A DNA stretch of 35,623 bases from Clostridia bacterium (GTDB lineage Bacteria; Bacillota; Clostridia; Christensenellales; Aristaeellaceae). The notes under the pieces are model-generated. The model did no database searches, was not told the origin of the DNA, and worked only from the letters and a program-made list of their open reading frames with translations. The position numbers and the translations under genes were made by a program. This document shows, in pieces, positions 8,074 through 17,100 of this stretch. The DNA lies in the NCBI GenBank assembly GCA_017938795.1, contig JAGBAV010000139.1:1-35623 (forward strand). Reading direction: 5' to 3'. Within the stretch, counting starts at the first letter, position 1; every line of letters begins with the position of its first letter.

Positions 8074-8556
8074 TCACAATACGGAAAGGATCGTTTCCTT
8101 CCAGATCCGTTTCTTTTCCTCATAGGGCATCGTATACGCCGGGCTCGTGCTCGGCATGCGGATTACCCTTCGCTCCCCCGCGCCGCCGGACTTCATGAAC
8201 AGCGCATGCGCCGTCCCCCCGTTGCACAGCACGGTATGAATACCCGGGCACTGCGCGTACAGCCCGGCAAAGTCATTATAGACCACGCCGCGCATGCTGC
8301 TGTCCAGGCTGCCCTCGCGCTCGCACAGCGCCGCCGCATCCCACAGCGCAAGGCCGTGACCGCGGATGAGCGCCTTTTTCCGTTCATAATCATTATGAGG
8401 GATATCGCCGAAGATGTCAAACAGTATCGGCCAAAACGCGTTGCGCGGGTGCGCATAATACTGCGCATCCGCGAGTGATTTTACGCTGGGCATCGAGCCC
8501 ACGATCATTACCCGCGCCTCCGGGGCGAAGACCGGGTCAAAGCATCTGCAGATCAT
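8074..8556 (-). CDS. DNA-deoxyinosine glycosylase-like protein (uracil-DNA glycosylase superfamily)
   Basis: A 160-residue single-domain protein. GSMPS (20-24) followed by QYYAHPRNAFWPIL (32-45) is the motif-1 region of the hypoxanthine-DNA glycosylase branch (family 6) of the uracil-DNA glycosylase superfamily, and MPSTSPA near residue 137 is the motif-2 region. Members of this family excise deoxyinosine, the product of adenine deamination, from DNA; that specificity is family knowledge and not visible here. The ATG at 8556 overlaps the sua5 stop as ATGA, which fixes the start and implies coupled translation with a tRNA-modification gene. The nearest alternative would be a uracil-DNA glycosylase of another family, but the asparagine in the NAFW block supports this branch. 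Confidence 0.85.
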   Translation of the reverse strand: MICRCFDPVFAPEARVMIVGSMPSVKSLADAQYYAHPRNAFWPILFDIFGDIPHNDYERKKALIRGHGLALWDAAALCEREGSLDSSMRGVVYNDFAGLYAQCPGIHTVLCNGGTAHALFMKSGGAGERRVIRMPSTSPAYTMPYEEKKRIWKETILSVL

Positions 8557-9584
8557 ACATGCACAATATCAAAGGCCGCAGCCCGTCCCATGCGGTTCAT
8601 CACAGCAAGGCCGATGCCCGCCATATCCACCGCCTCGCAAAGTGCAAGCGTCTCCCCGCGCTCATCCAGCTCCCGCAGCGCGGCAAACAGCTTCGACGCT
8701 GCCTCCTGCGGGCAGGCCGCATGGCCAAGGCTGATGCGCGTGCGCGCGCCGAAGTCATGCTCGTCAAAGCCGAGGATCGCCACGCGCTCGCCGGCTGCCT
8801 CCGCCCCGTCATAGCGCGCGCAGATCGCGGCAATCACGCGCTCTGCCTCGCCCTCATAGATGACGGTCTTCGCCTTCGGGGCATAATGCTTATACTTCAT
8901 GCCGGGAGAGCGCGCGGCCTCGCCCTCCTCAAGGGGGCTCATCACATGCTCGTCCACCTGCACGCGCCCCAGCACGTCGCGGATCATCTCCGCCGTGACG
9001 CCGCCCGGGCGCAGAACGACCGGCACATCGCCCGTCGCATCGATCACGCTGGACTCCACGCCGACCTCGCACGCACCGCCGTCAAGGATCAGCGGGATGC
9101 GCCCGTCCATATCCTCGAGCATATGCTGCGCCGTTGTCGGGCTGGGTCGTCCGCTCCTGTTGCCGCTGGGCGCGGCGACCGGGCAGCCGGCGGCGGCGAT
9201 CAGCGCGCGCGCTGCCCCGCTGGCAGGCAGACGGATGCCCACCGTATCAAGCCCCGCGCTCACCTCGTGCGGAATACAGTCCGCCTTGGGCAGCACGAGC
9301 GTCATCGGGCCGGGCCAGAATGCATCCATCAGCGCCCTTGCCGCCGGCGGGATCTCCCGCACGAGCTGCGGCACCTGATCCACAGAGGCGACGTGCACGA
9401 TCAGCGGGTTATCCGCCGGACGCTCCTTCGCCGCGAAGATCGACAGCACGGCCTTCGCGTCAAGCGCGTTCGCGCCGAGGCCGTAGACCGTCTCCGTCGG
9501 CATGCCGACCAGCCCGCCCTCGCGCAGGATCTTCCCGCCGAGCGCGAGGGACTCTTCATTGACAGGCAATACCTGTGTCTTCAT
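8553..9584 (-). CDS. sua5: L-threonylcarbamoyladenylate synthase (Sua5/YwlC type)
   Basis: Makes threonylcarbamoyl-AMP from threonine, bicarbonate and ATP, the first step of the t6A37 modification of ANN-decoding tRNAs. The N-terminal YrdC domain shows PTETVYGLG (29-37) and AAKERPADNPLIVH (51-64), the nucleotide- and substrate-binding motifs, and SGRPSPT further on. At 343 residues the protein also has the C-terminal Sua5 domain missing from the short TsaC form (ending in the ILGFDEHDFG region). The ATG at 9584 has a GAAGGT-like site upstream. It follows prfA and prmC, the order common in Bacillota. It ends with an ATGA overlap with the DNA glycosylase gene. Confidence 0.96.
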   Translation of the reverse strand: MKTQVLPVNEESLALGGKILREGGLVGMPTETVYGLGANALDAKAVLSIFAAKERPADNPLIVHVASVDQVPQLVREIPPAARALMDAFWPGPMTLVLPKADCIPHEVSAGLDTVGIRLPASGAARALIAAAGCPVAAPSGNRSGRPSPTTAQHMLEDMDGRIPLILDGGACEVGVESSVIDATGDVPVVLRPGGVTAEMIRDVLGRVQVDEHVMSPLEEGEAARSPGMKYKHYAPKAKTVIYEGEAERVIAAICARYDGAEAAGERVAILGFDEHDFGARTRISLGHAACPQEAASKLFAALRELDERGETLALCEAVDMAGIGLAVMNRMGRAAAFDIVHV

Positions 9585-9623
9585 GTTCGCTTACCTTCTC
9601 AATTGCGCCCGGGGGCGCGTCGT

Positions 9624-10688
9624 TCATCCGATGTTGAGCGCCTTGAGCTTGCGCTGCTGATCCTCAAAGATCAGCGCGTCGAGGATCTCGTCCATGTCCC
9701 CATCCACAAAGGCGTCGATCGTATAGATTGTCCTGCCGATACGGTGGTCCGTGACGCGCCCCTCGTTAAAATTATAGGTGCGGATGCGCTCGCTGCGGTC
9801 ACCCGTGCCCACCTGCGCGCGGCGGTCCGCGGCGTAGGCTTCGTCCTTCTCGCTCTGCAGGCGCTCATAGAGCCGTGCGCGCAGCACACGCATCGCCTTC
9901 TCCTTGTTCTTGAGCTGGCTCTTTTCATCCTGGCAGGTCACGACAACACCGGTCGGCAGATGCGTGATGCGCACGGCGGAATCCGTCTTGTTGATGTACT
10001 GCCCGCCGTGACCGGATGCGCGGTATACGTCGATGCGCAGATCGCCGGGATCGATGCGCACGTCGACCTCCTCCGCCTCCGGCAGCACAGCGACCGTCGC
10101 CGTGGATGTCTGCCGTTTGCCGTTGCTCTCCGTGACGGGAATGCGCTGCACGCGGTGCACGCCGCTCTCATAGCGCAGGCGGCTGTATGCGCCGCTGCCC
10201 GTGACGGAGAAGACCGCCTCCTTCACGCCGCCCAGCTCCGTCATGTTCGCATCCATCATCTCCACGCGCCAGCCCTGCCGCTCCGCATATCTGGCGTACA
10301 TGCGCATGAGCATCGTGCCAAAGAGCGCTGCCTCCTCGCCGCCCGCGCCGCTGCGGATCTCCACGACGACGTTCTTCTCCGCGTCCGGATCCTCCGGCAG
10401 CAGCAGCAGGCGGATCTGCTGCTCCGTCTGCGGGATGCTGTCCTCCAGACGGGCGAGCTCCTCCTTCGCGATGTCCTCCATATCCGGGTCGGAGAGCATG
10501 GAGAGCGCATCCTCCTTCTGGGCGAGCAGCGCCTCATACTGGCGCACGGCGGCGTCCAGCGGCTCCAGCTGGCTGTGCTCGCGCATCAGGCTGCGCCAGC
10601 GCGCCTGATCCTGCACGACGTCCGGCTCGGAGAGCAGCACGCCCAGCTCCTCAAAGCGCGGATGCACCCAGTCAAGTCTGTCCAGCAT
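9624..10688 (-). CDS. prfA: Peptide chain release factor 1
   Basis: Recognises UAA and UAG stop codons in the ribosomal A site and releases the peptide. The 354 residues are standard length. The codon-recognition tripeptide is PVT (184-186), as expected for RF1 and not the SPF of RF2. The catalytic GGQ is at 228-230 in the context SGHGGQYINKTDSAVR, whereas the usual RF1 context is SGAGGQHVN; a histidine replaces the alanine before GGQ. The glutamine of GGQ is methylated by PrmC, whose gene lies immediately upstream (40-base gap), a classic pairing. The ATG at 10688 has a GGGGGGAG site just upstream. Confidence 0.97.
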   Translation of the reverse strand: MLDRLDWVHPRFEELGVLLSEPDVVQDQARWRSLMREHSQLEPLDAAVRQYEALLAQKEDALSMLSDPDMEDIAKEELARLEDSIPQTEQQIRLLLLPEDPDAEKNVVVEIRSGAGGEEAALFGTMLMRMYARYAERQGWRVEMMDANMTELGGVKEAVFSVTGSGAYSRLRYESGVHRVQRIPVTESNGKRQTSTATVAVLPEAEEVDVRIDPGDLRIDVYRASGHGGQYINKTDSAVRITHLPTGVVVTCQDEKSQLKNKEKAMRVLRARLYERLQSEKDEAYAADRRAQVGTGDRSERIRTYNFNEGRVTDHRIGRTIYTIDAFVDGDMDEILDALIFEDQQRKLKALNIG

Positions 10689-10729
10689 GCCTCTCCCCCC
10701 TTTATACCCATGCTTTCTGTTACCCTATG

Positions 10730-11563
10730 TTATGCCGAATGGATCGCGGCGCATACGCGCCAGTTCCCGCCGCAGTCTCGCAGCGCATACGGCTCTCCGA
10801 TATGTGCCCGCAGCAGCGCACAGACATCGTCCCGCTGCTGCCAGCCGATCTCAAAGAGCAGCGCGCCGCCGTCGTTCAGATAGGCCGGCGCCTCCTGCGC
10901 AATCCTGCGGTAGAAGACGAGCCCGTCCTCCCCGCCGGCGAGCGCAAGCTCCGGCTCACAGCGCACCTCGGGCATCAGCTCCGCCATCTCATGCGGCGGA
11001 ATATACGGCGGATTGGAAACGATCATATCAAACTTCTCCCCCGCCAGCGCAGCAAAGCAGTCGCTCCTGACAAAGCGGACGCTCACGCCGTTCGCCTTCG
11101 CGTTGCGCTCTGCGATCGCCAGCGCATCGGGACTGATATCCACCGCTGTCACCTGCGCCGCAGGGCAGAGCCTTGCTATGGACACCGCCAGCGCACCGGA
11201 GCCCGTGCCGATATCCAGCACGCGGCCTCCGCGTTTACCGAGGATGCGCAGCGCCTCCTCGCACAGGATCTCCGTATCAAATCGCGGGATCAGCACGCCC
11301 GGCTCGACATGGAACGTCAGCCCCATAAACTCCGTCTCGCCGAGAATATACTGCAGCGGCTCGCGCGCCTCCCTCCGGGCGGTCATCGCCTCATAGGCGG
11401 CCTGCACGGCGGGGTCGAGCGTCCGCATGTCGTCTAGGCGCATGCGCAGCCTGTCCTCGCCAAGCAGATGCGCGAGCATCAGCTGCGCGTCGTATGCAGC
11501 GTCGGGCACGCCGGCCTGCTCAAAGCGCGCCGCCGCACGCCTCACAGCCTCGCGGATGGTCAT
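10730..11563 (-). CDS. prmC: Release-factor glutamine methyltransferase
   Basis: A SAM-dependent methyltransferase that modifies the GGQ glutamine of release factors. SAM-binding motif I reads DIGTGSG (117-123) and the catalytic N-P-P-Y is at 184-187 in IVSNPPYIPP. An N-terminal helical domain binds the release factor. I place the start at ATG 11563 because GGAGGG sits four bases before it; a GTG at 11578 is in frame and overlaps the upstream stop codon, giving a protein five residues longer, but it has no clear Shine-Dalgarno. With the chosen start it is 277 residues, close to family length. It is sandwiched between DUF1385 and prfA. Confidence 0.95.
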   Translation of the reverse strand: MTIREAVRRAAARFEQAGVPDAAYDAQLMLAHLLGEDRLRMRLDDMRTLDPAVQAAYEAMTARREAREPLQYILGETEFMGLTFHVEPGVLIPRFDTEILCEEALRILGKRGGRVLDIGTGSGALAVSIARLCPAAQVTAVDISPDALAIAERNAKANGVSVRFVRSDCFAALAGEKFDMIVSNPPYIPPHEMAELMPEVRCEPELALAGGEDGLVFYRRIAQEAPAYLNDGGALLFEIGWQQRDDVCALLRAHIGEPYALRDCGGNWRVCAAIHSA

Positions 11564-11574
11564 CGTTCCCTCCG

Positions 11575-12630
11575 TCACGCCTGCGGCTCTTCCTTATTTT
11601 CGTCCTTCTGCTCTTCTTCGCCTTCGACATAGACGCTCACGCCCGCGTCAAGCTCCTGCGCATAGCGGTCCGCGCCGGCCTTCGCGGCCTTCATCGCGGC
11701 GATAGCGACCTCCAGCATCTTCTCATCCGGCTCGCGGGTGGTCAGGTGCTGCAGCTGCAGGCCCGGCCAGCGCAGGATGCGCACGATCAGGCTGTCGCCG
11801 GCATGCGCAAGGCCCTTGAGCACCTCGTAGGAGACGCCCGTGATCATCGGCAGCAGCAGCAGGCTGCGGCCAAAGCGCAGCAGGAAGCCCATCTTCTCGA
11901 TCCCGAAGATCATGTAGATCAGCTGATCCGCCACGGAGCCGATCAGGATGGAAATGAACATGACGAGGAACAGGAACGCCGTGCCGCAGCGCGGATGGAG
12001 GCGGGAGAACTTCTTCGCATTCTCCGGCGTCAGCTCAAGGCCGGCCTCGTTGCAGTAGACGGTCTTATGCTCCGCGCCGTGGTACATGAACACGCGCCTG
12101 ATATCCGGCATGAACGCCACGCCCCAGATATACAGCACGAGGATCGCAATACGCACCACGCCGGAGATGAGATTGATCAGGATGCGGCTGTCGGTGAGCT
12201 TGCCGGCGAGGGTCGCCGCCACAGTCGGCAGCGCGACAAAGAGGCCAAGGCTCAGCACCACGGCAAGCACCATCGCCACCGCCATGACGACCTTGTCCAC
12301 GCTCGCGCCGAGCTTCTTCGCCAGCCACTTTTCAAACTTCGTCGGCTCCTCCTCAAGGAGGCCAACCATCTGCGTGCTCTTATCCAGCGTCTGCATGCCC
12401 ATCTTGAGCATGGCGACCATATTCACGCAGCCGCGGATAATCGGCCAGCCCATCCACGGGTGCTTCTTCGCCGCCGGGACGCGGTGCTCGCAGGTGACGA
12501 CGATCTTCCCGTTCGGCTTACGCACGGCGATGGCGATCGACTCGTTCGCCGGGCTCTGCATCATGACGCCCTCCATCACGGCCTGACCGCCGATATCCTG
12601 ATACTTGGGCTGCTTCTTATTCTTTTCCAT
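11575..12630 (-). CDS. DUF1385 family membrane protein (YqhQ-like)
   Basis: A 351-residue membrane protein of unknown biochemical function. The N-terminal GGQAVMEGVMMQSP and the later YHGAEHKTVYC and LHPRCGTAFL blocks are the conserved features of DUF1385; the His and Cys residues suggest a metal site. Four or so hydrophobic segments occur between residues 110 and 290. The C-terminus is acidic. The family commonly sits upstream of prmC-prfA in Bacillota, exactly as here, so it is often called a translation-cluster gene without a proven role. The ATG at 12630 has an AAGGAA site; a much longer reading frame extends upstream but it crosses the neighbouring gene in a different frame and is not credible. 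Confidence 0.92.
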   Translation of the reverse strand: MEKNKKQPKYQDIGGQAVMEGVMMQSPANESIAIAVRKPNGKIVVTCEHRVPAAKKHPWMGWPIIRGCVNMVAMLKMGMQTLDKSTQMVGLLEEEPTKFEKWLAKKLGASVDKVVMAVAMVLAVVLSLGLFVALPTVAATLAGKLTDSRILINLISGVVRIAILVLYIWGVAFMPDIRRVFMYHGAEHKTVYCNEAGLELTPENAKKFSRLHPRCGTAFLFLVMFISILIGSVADQLIYMIFGIEKMGFLLRFGRSLLLLPMITGVSYEVLKGLAHAGDSLIVRILRWPGLQLQHLTTREPDEKMLEVAIAAMKAAKAGADRYAQELDAGVSVYVEGEEEQKDENKEEPQA

Positions 12631-12686
12631 AGATGATTCCTTCTTTCTGTTCAGTACATGCTTTTTTATACCGCCTACCGGCGGGA

Positions 12687-13130
12687 TCAGTCGTCCTCCA
12701 GCTCGCGGCTGCGGGCCTCCTGCCTGCGGCGGACACAGGCCATCATGGCCGTCAGCAGCGCATAGCAGGCGATGAACATCGCCGCGCCCGTCATCAGCGC
12801 CGCGCCGATGCTGCCGCGCACGCCCAGCACGACCGCAGCCACGCCAACAGCCGATACAGCGGCATACACCGCATTGCCCCGGCGGCTGGGCCTTGCGTCG
12901 TCGTCCCAGATGCCCTTGCGCGCATAGGCAATGATCAGCCCTACGCTGACCGCGGCCACGACGATCACCTCGCCCGCCAGCTGCGCCGCCTGCGCGCCCA
13001 TAAGCAGCTGAGCCACAATCGCCGCGCACAGCAGCAGATACATCCCCCAGAGGGCGCGGTGCTCAATACCGTAAAGCTCCTGCATCTCGCGCTCGTCAAG
13101 GACGTTTTTCTTCCCATGGAACAGACTCAT
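12687..13130 (-). CDS. Small four-helix membrane protein (DUF6773-like) paired with an XRE regulator
   Basis: A 147-residue protein. A short polar N-terminus (KKNVLDEREMQELYGIEHRA) precedes four hydrophobic segments at about 27-45, 52-70, 88-106 and 109-131, and a basic then acidic tail. It resembles the small membrane proteins (DUF6773 type) that Bacillota often encode next to a minimal XRE regulator. The ATG overlaps the regulator's stop as ATGA, with GGAGGGGG upstream. The pair shares a promoter with a palindromic operator. Function is unknown; a sensor or effector of the adjacent regulator is a guess from position alone. Confidence 0.8.
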   Translation of the reverse strand: MSLFHGKKNVLDEREMQELYGIEHRALWGMYLLLCAAIVAQLLMGAQAAQLAGEVIVVAAVSVGLIIAYARKGIWDDDARPSRRGNAVYAAVSAVGVAAVVLGVRGSIGAALMTGAAMFIACYALLTAMMACVRRRQEARSRELEDD

Positions 13131-13333
13131 ACGGCATCCCCCTCCTCCCAGAAAAGATCATTGAGCGTCTTGCCCAGCGCGCGGCAGATCGCCACGCAGA
13201 GCGCCAGCGACGGATTGAACCGCCCGGCTTCGATCATGCCGATGGTCTGCCGCGTCACGCCCACGCGCTGCGCCAGATCCTCCTGCGAGAGATCGCAGCT
13301 CACGCGCGCCGCCTTCATGCGAAGGTTCTTCAA
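13127..13333 (-). CDS. Minimal XRE-family transcriptional regulator
   Basis: A 68-residue protein that is essentially one Cro/C1-type helix-turn-helix: DLSQEDLAQRVGVTRQTIGMIEAGRFNPSL (split here by its two helices, residues 14-43), followed by the usual ALGKTLNDLFW. No sensor or dimerisation domain is present. The start is TTG 13333, ten bases after AAAGGAGG; an in-frame ATG at 13318 would also give a complete HTH but has no well-placed site. The promoter at 13403-13431 holds a perfect palindrome over the -10, a likely autoregulatory operator. It overlaps the membrane protein gene by four bases. Confidence 0.9.
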   Translation of the reverse strand: MKNLRMKAARVSCDLSQEDLAQRVGVTRQTIGMIEAGRFNPSLALCVAICRALGKTLNDLFWEEGDAV

Positions 13334-13396
13334 ATGCGGGACGCCTCCTTTCGCACGGGCAGCCTGTCCAAGCCGCCCATGTGCATTCCGATGTGT

Positions 13397-13411
13397 CCCT
13401 ATAGTATAGGG
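13397..13411. promoter_or_regulatory. Palindromic operator candidate over the XRE promoter
   Basis: CCCTATA-G-TATAGGG is a perfect 7-base inverted repeat with a one-base centre. It covers the -10 (13403-13408) of the promoter of the XRE/membrane protein unit, so a bound repressor would block RNA polymerase. Size and position suit a small XRE dimer. Confidence 0.65.
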
Positions 13412-13431
13412 CAGACGCCCGCAAACGTCAA
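13403..13431 (-). promoter_or_regulatory. sigma-A-type promoter of the XRE unit
   Basis: Minus-strand TTGACG (13426-13431), 17-base spacer, TATACT (13403-13408). Near consensus, with the palindrome described separately across the -10. Confidence 0.8.
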
Positions 13432-13502
13432 CTATATTTTACGTTTTATCCAATATATTTTTCCTTTTCGTCCCCATCTTCAGGCTCTTTTCCCGCTTGC
13501 CA

Positions 13503-13531
13503 TTGACAGCAAAAGCCGGAGGACGTACAAT
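13503..13531 (+). promoter_or_regulatory. sigma-A-type promoter upstream of the exported protein and dnaE
   Basis: TTGACA (13503-13508), 17-base spacer, TACAAT (13526-13531). It lies about 45 bases before the first start codon and is probably shared with dnaE, 17 bases after that gene. Confidence 0.8.
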
Positions 13532-13576
13532 GAAGAAAACGATCCGCGCGGGTCACACCCCGCGGCAAGGAGCTCT

Positions 13577-14128
13577 ATGAACAGGAAATACTTCCTTCAA
13601 TATGTTCTGTCGCTGGTCGTATGCTTTCTGGCCGGCTGCGCCATTGCGCTCGGCCTGCGCCTGTACGATGCACACAGCGAAACGGTCACCCCGATTGCCG
13701 GCGGGCAGACGATTGACTTCTCGGAATACGGCTTCATTCTCACCGTCCCGGACAGCTACAGCATGGCGGACTATACGACCAACAACCACGCCGAGGGCGG
13801 CGAGGCGCTGTTCGCCGGCTGCGTCTTCGGCGACGGGCACGAGCTCTATATCTTCTGCTATGACAATGCGAGCGGAGACCGGCTGGACAGCTACGGCGAG
13901 CAGGAGGTCGTCAGCCACTATATCGCCGCCGGCGCGCAGGACGTCCGCCTGCGCACGCTGGGCGGGCGGCGCTTCCTGCAGTACAGCGCCATTGTACAGA
14001 ACGGCGACGCCATCGAGACCTGGCACACCTACGAAACATGGGATGAATCGCATCAGATCTCCTTTGAGACGAGGATGAGCGCGCAGGATGCGCTGCCCAT
14101 TCTGGCGACCATCACCTTCCCCGACTGA
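13577..14128 (+). CDS. Small exported or lipid-anchored protein of unknown function
   Basis: A 183-residue protein. The N-terminus MNRKYF is basic, followed by a hydrophobic stretch (8-28) containing a lipobox-like LAGC with Cys21, so it is either a lipoprotein or an N-terminally anchored protein. The rest is a small soluble domain with GFILTVPDSYSM, a pattern seen in proteins that assess loss of a lipoprotein-type fold, but I cannot assign a family. ATG 13577 follows AAGGAG; the longer in-frame start at 13334 would precede the promoter at 13503 and is rejected. It is followed after 17 bases by dnaE, with which it is probably co-transcribed. That may be incidental. Confidence 0.8.
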   Translation: MNRKYFLQYVLSLVVCFLAGCAIALGLRLYDAHSETVTPIAGGQTIDFSEYGFILTVPDSYSMADYTTNNHAEGGEALFAGCVFGDGHELYIFCYDNASGDRLDSYGEQEVVSHYIAAGAQDVRLRTLGGRRFLQYSAIVQNGDAIETWHTYETWDESHQISFETRMSAQDALPILATITFPD

Positions 14129-14145
14129 GCGAAAAGGAGCAGACC

Positions 14146-17100
14146 ATGGCCTTTGCACATCTTCATCTGCATACCGAATACAGCCTGCTCGACGGCGCAA
14201 ACCGGATCGGCCCGCTGCTGGACCGCGTCAAGGAGCTGGGGATGGACGCCTGCGCCGTCACCGACCACGGCGTCATGTACGGCGTCGTCGACTTCTACAA
14301 CGAGGCGAAGAAGCGCGGCATCCATCCCGTCATCGGCTGCGAAATCTATACCTGCGAGAACATGGACGACCGCAGCTTCACAAACGGCATGCGCGGCTAC
14401 AACCACCTGATCCTGCTGTGCGAGACGCAGGAGGGCTATCAGAACCTCATACATCTGGTCAGCGAGGGCTGGACGCGCGGCTTCTACTATCGTCCCCGCG
14501 TGGATATGGCCTGCCTGAAGAAATACGCCAAGGGGCTCATCGCATGCAGCGCCTGCCTCTCGGGCAAGCTGGACCGTCTGCTGCTGGACGGGCGGTTTGA
14601 CGACGCCTGCTCCCATGCGCGCGAGATGGAGGCGCTCTTTGGCAAGGGCAATTACTTCATCGAAATCATGAACCACGGGCTGGAGGACGAGAAGCGCGTG
14701 CTTCCCCAGCTCATCCGCGTCAGCGAGGAGACCGGCATTCCGCTGGTCGCCACCAACGACTGCCATTACCTGCGCCGCGAGGACGCCGAGGCGCAGGAGG
14801 TGCTCATGTGCATCCAGACGGGCAAGACGCTCGAGGATACCAACCGCATGCGCCGCGAGACCGACCAGCTGTACGTGAAGAGCGAGGAAGAGATGCTCGC
14901 GCTCTTTGACAAATGGCCCGATGCCGTCGCGCGCACGCACGAAATCGCCATGCGCTGCAAGGTCGATTTCACCTTCGGCGTGACGAAGCTGCCCCGCTTC
15001 CCCACCGAGAACGGGGAGACCAGCGAGCAGATGCTGCGCCGCCTGTGCGAGGCAGGCCTCGCCGAGCTGTATCAGCCCGTCACGGAAGAAGCCCGCAGCC
15101 GCCTCGAATACGAGATCGGCGTTATCGCCAAGATGGGCTACATCGACTACTTCCTGATTGTGTGGGACTTCATCAATTACGCCCGCAGTCAGGGCATCGT
15201 CGTCGGCCCGGGGCGCGGCTCCGGCGCAGGCTCCATCGTCGCCTACTGCCTTCATATCACGCAGCTGGATCCGCTCAAGTACAGCCTGCTCTTTGAGCGA
15301 TTCCTCAATCCGGAGCGCGTATCCATGCCCGATATCGACGTGGACTTCTGCTATGAGCGCCGGCAGGAGGTCATCGACTATGTCGCCCGCAAGTACGGCG
15401 CGGACCACGTCAGCCAGATCATCACCTTCGGTACGATGTCTGCCCGCGCGGTCGTGCGCGACGTCGGCCGCGTGCTGGGCTATCCGTATGCCGAGGTGGA
15501 CGCTGTTTCAAAGTCCATCCCCTTTGAGCTGGGCATGACGCTGGAACGTGCGCTCACCCTCAGCCCCGAGCTCAAGAAGGGCTACGCGGAGAACGACCGC
15601 ATCACCAAGCTCATCGACATGAGCCGCGCGCTGGAGGGGCTGCCCCGCCATGCCTCCACGCACGCAGCGGGCGTGCTCATCACCGACCAGCCCGTCACCG
15701 AATACGTCCCCCTTCAGCGCAACGACGAGGTCATCACCACCCAGTTCCCGATGGGCACCATTGAGCGCCTCGGCCTGCTGAAGATGGACTTCCTCGGCCT
15801 GCGCACGCTGACGGTCATCCGCGACGCGCTGGATCTGATGCGCGAGGCGGGCGTCGATATGCGCGCAGAGGATATCCCGCTTGACGACAAGGCTGTGTAC
15901 GACATGATCTCCGAGGGCGAGACGGACGGCGTCTTCCAGCTGGAATCCGGCGGCATGCGCGCATTCCTCTCCAATATGAAGCCGCAGAACTTCGAGGACA
16001 TCATCGCCGCGATCTCCCTCTACCGCCCCGGCCCGATGGACTCCATCCCCCGCTATATCGAGGGCAAGCACTCCACCACGCCCATCCACTACCTGCACGA
16101 GAAGCTCGAGCCCATCCTCTCCGTTACCTACGGCTGCATGGTCTATCAGGAGCAGGTCATGCAGATCGTCCGCGATCTGGCGGGCTACTCCTACGGCCGA
16201 AGCGACCTCGTGCGCCGCGCCATGTCCAAGAAGAAGCACGACGTCATGGAGAAGGAGCGCGAGATCTTCATCAATGGCCTCGTCGAGGACGGCGTGGTCA
16301 CCGTCCCCGGCTGCGTGCGCAACGGCGTGCCGGCGGATATCGCCAACCAGCTCTTCGCCGAGATGACGGCCTTTGCCTCCTATGCCTTCAACAAGTCCCA
16401 CGCAGCGGCGTACGGCGTGGTCGCCGTGCGCACGGGCTGGCTCAAGCGGCATTACCCCGTGCAGTTCTTCGCCGCGCTCCTTAACTCCGTCTCCTCCGAC
16501 AGCGGCAAGGTCGCAGAATACTCCCAGTACTGCCGCAAGCACGACATCCCGCTGCTGCCGCCGGATATCAACCAGTCCGGCCGCAAGTTCTCCGTCGGCA
16601 CGGACGCAGACGGCAGGCCGGGCATCCGTTTCGGCCTTGGCGCGATCAAGTCCTGCGGCGAAAAGGCGATCGACTCCATCATCAGCACGCGCCGCAGAGG
16701 CGGCCCCTACAAGGATATCTTCGACTTCTGCCATCGGATGGACAACGAGCAGGTCAACAAGCGCGTCGTCGAGGCGCTGATCCTCTCCGGCGCATTCGAC
16801 TGCACGGGCGCGCGCCGCGCGCAGCTGATGGCTGTCTATGAAGCGGCGCTGGAAGGCGCAGTACGCACGCGCAGGAGCACCATCGCCGGCCAGCTCTCGC
16901 TCTTCGGCGACGGCATGCTGGAGCTGACCAACCCGCCCCTGCCCGATATCCCCGAATTCCCGCTGCGCACACGGCTCACGCACGAGAAGAACGTCACCGG
17001 CCTGTACATCACCGGCCATCCGCTGAGCGACTACTCCGCCGCCCTTGCGCAGATGAGCATGAATACCGCTGCGCTCGCTGAGCTCATGGAGGGCCCGGAC

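Noticed and set aside
8475..10883. An 802-codon open frame on the plus strand over sua5 and prfA
   Set aside because: It lies opposite genes with intact motifs, has an odd His/Arg/Ala-rich composition typical of antisense frames in GC-rich DNA, and has no Shine-Dalgarno.
11576..11578. GTG as the prmC start
   Set aside because: It overlaps the upstream stop, but the ATG at 11563 has a well-placed GGAGGG, so the shorter form is preferred.
12664..12680. Hairpin CCGCC-GGTA-GGCGG between DUF6773 and DUF1385 genes as a terminator
   Set aside because: Five-base stem and followed by TATAAAAAA, not a T run on the minus strand; termination is doubtful and I could not find a promoter for DUF1385 either.
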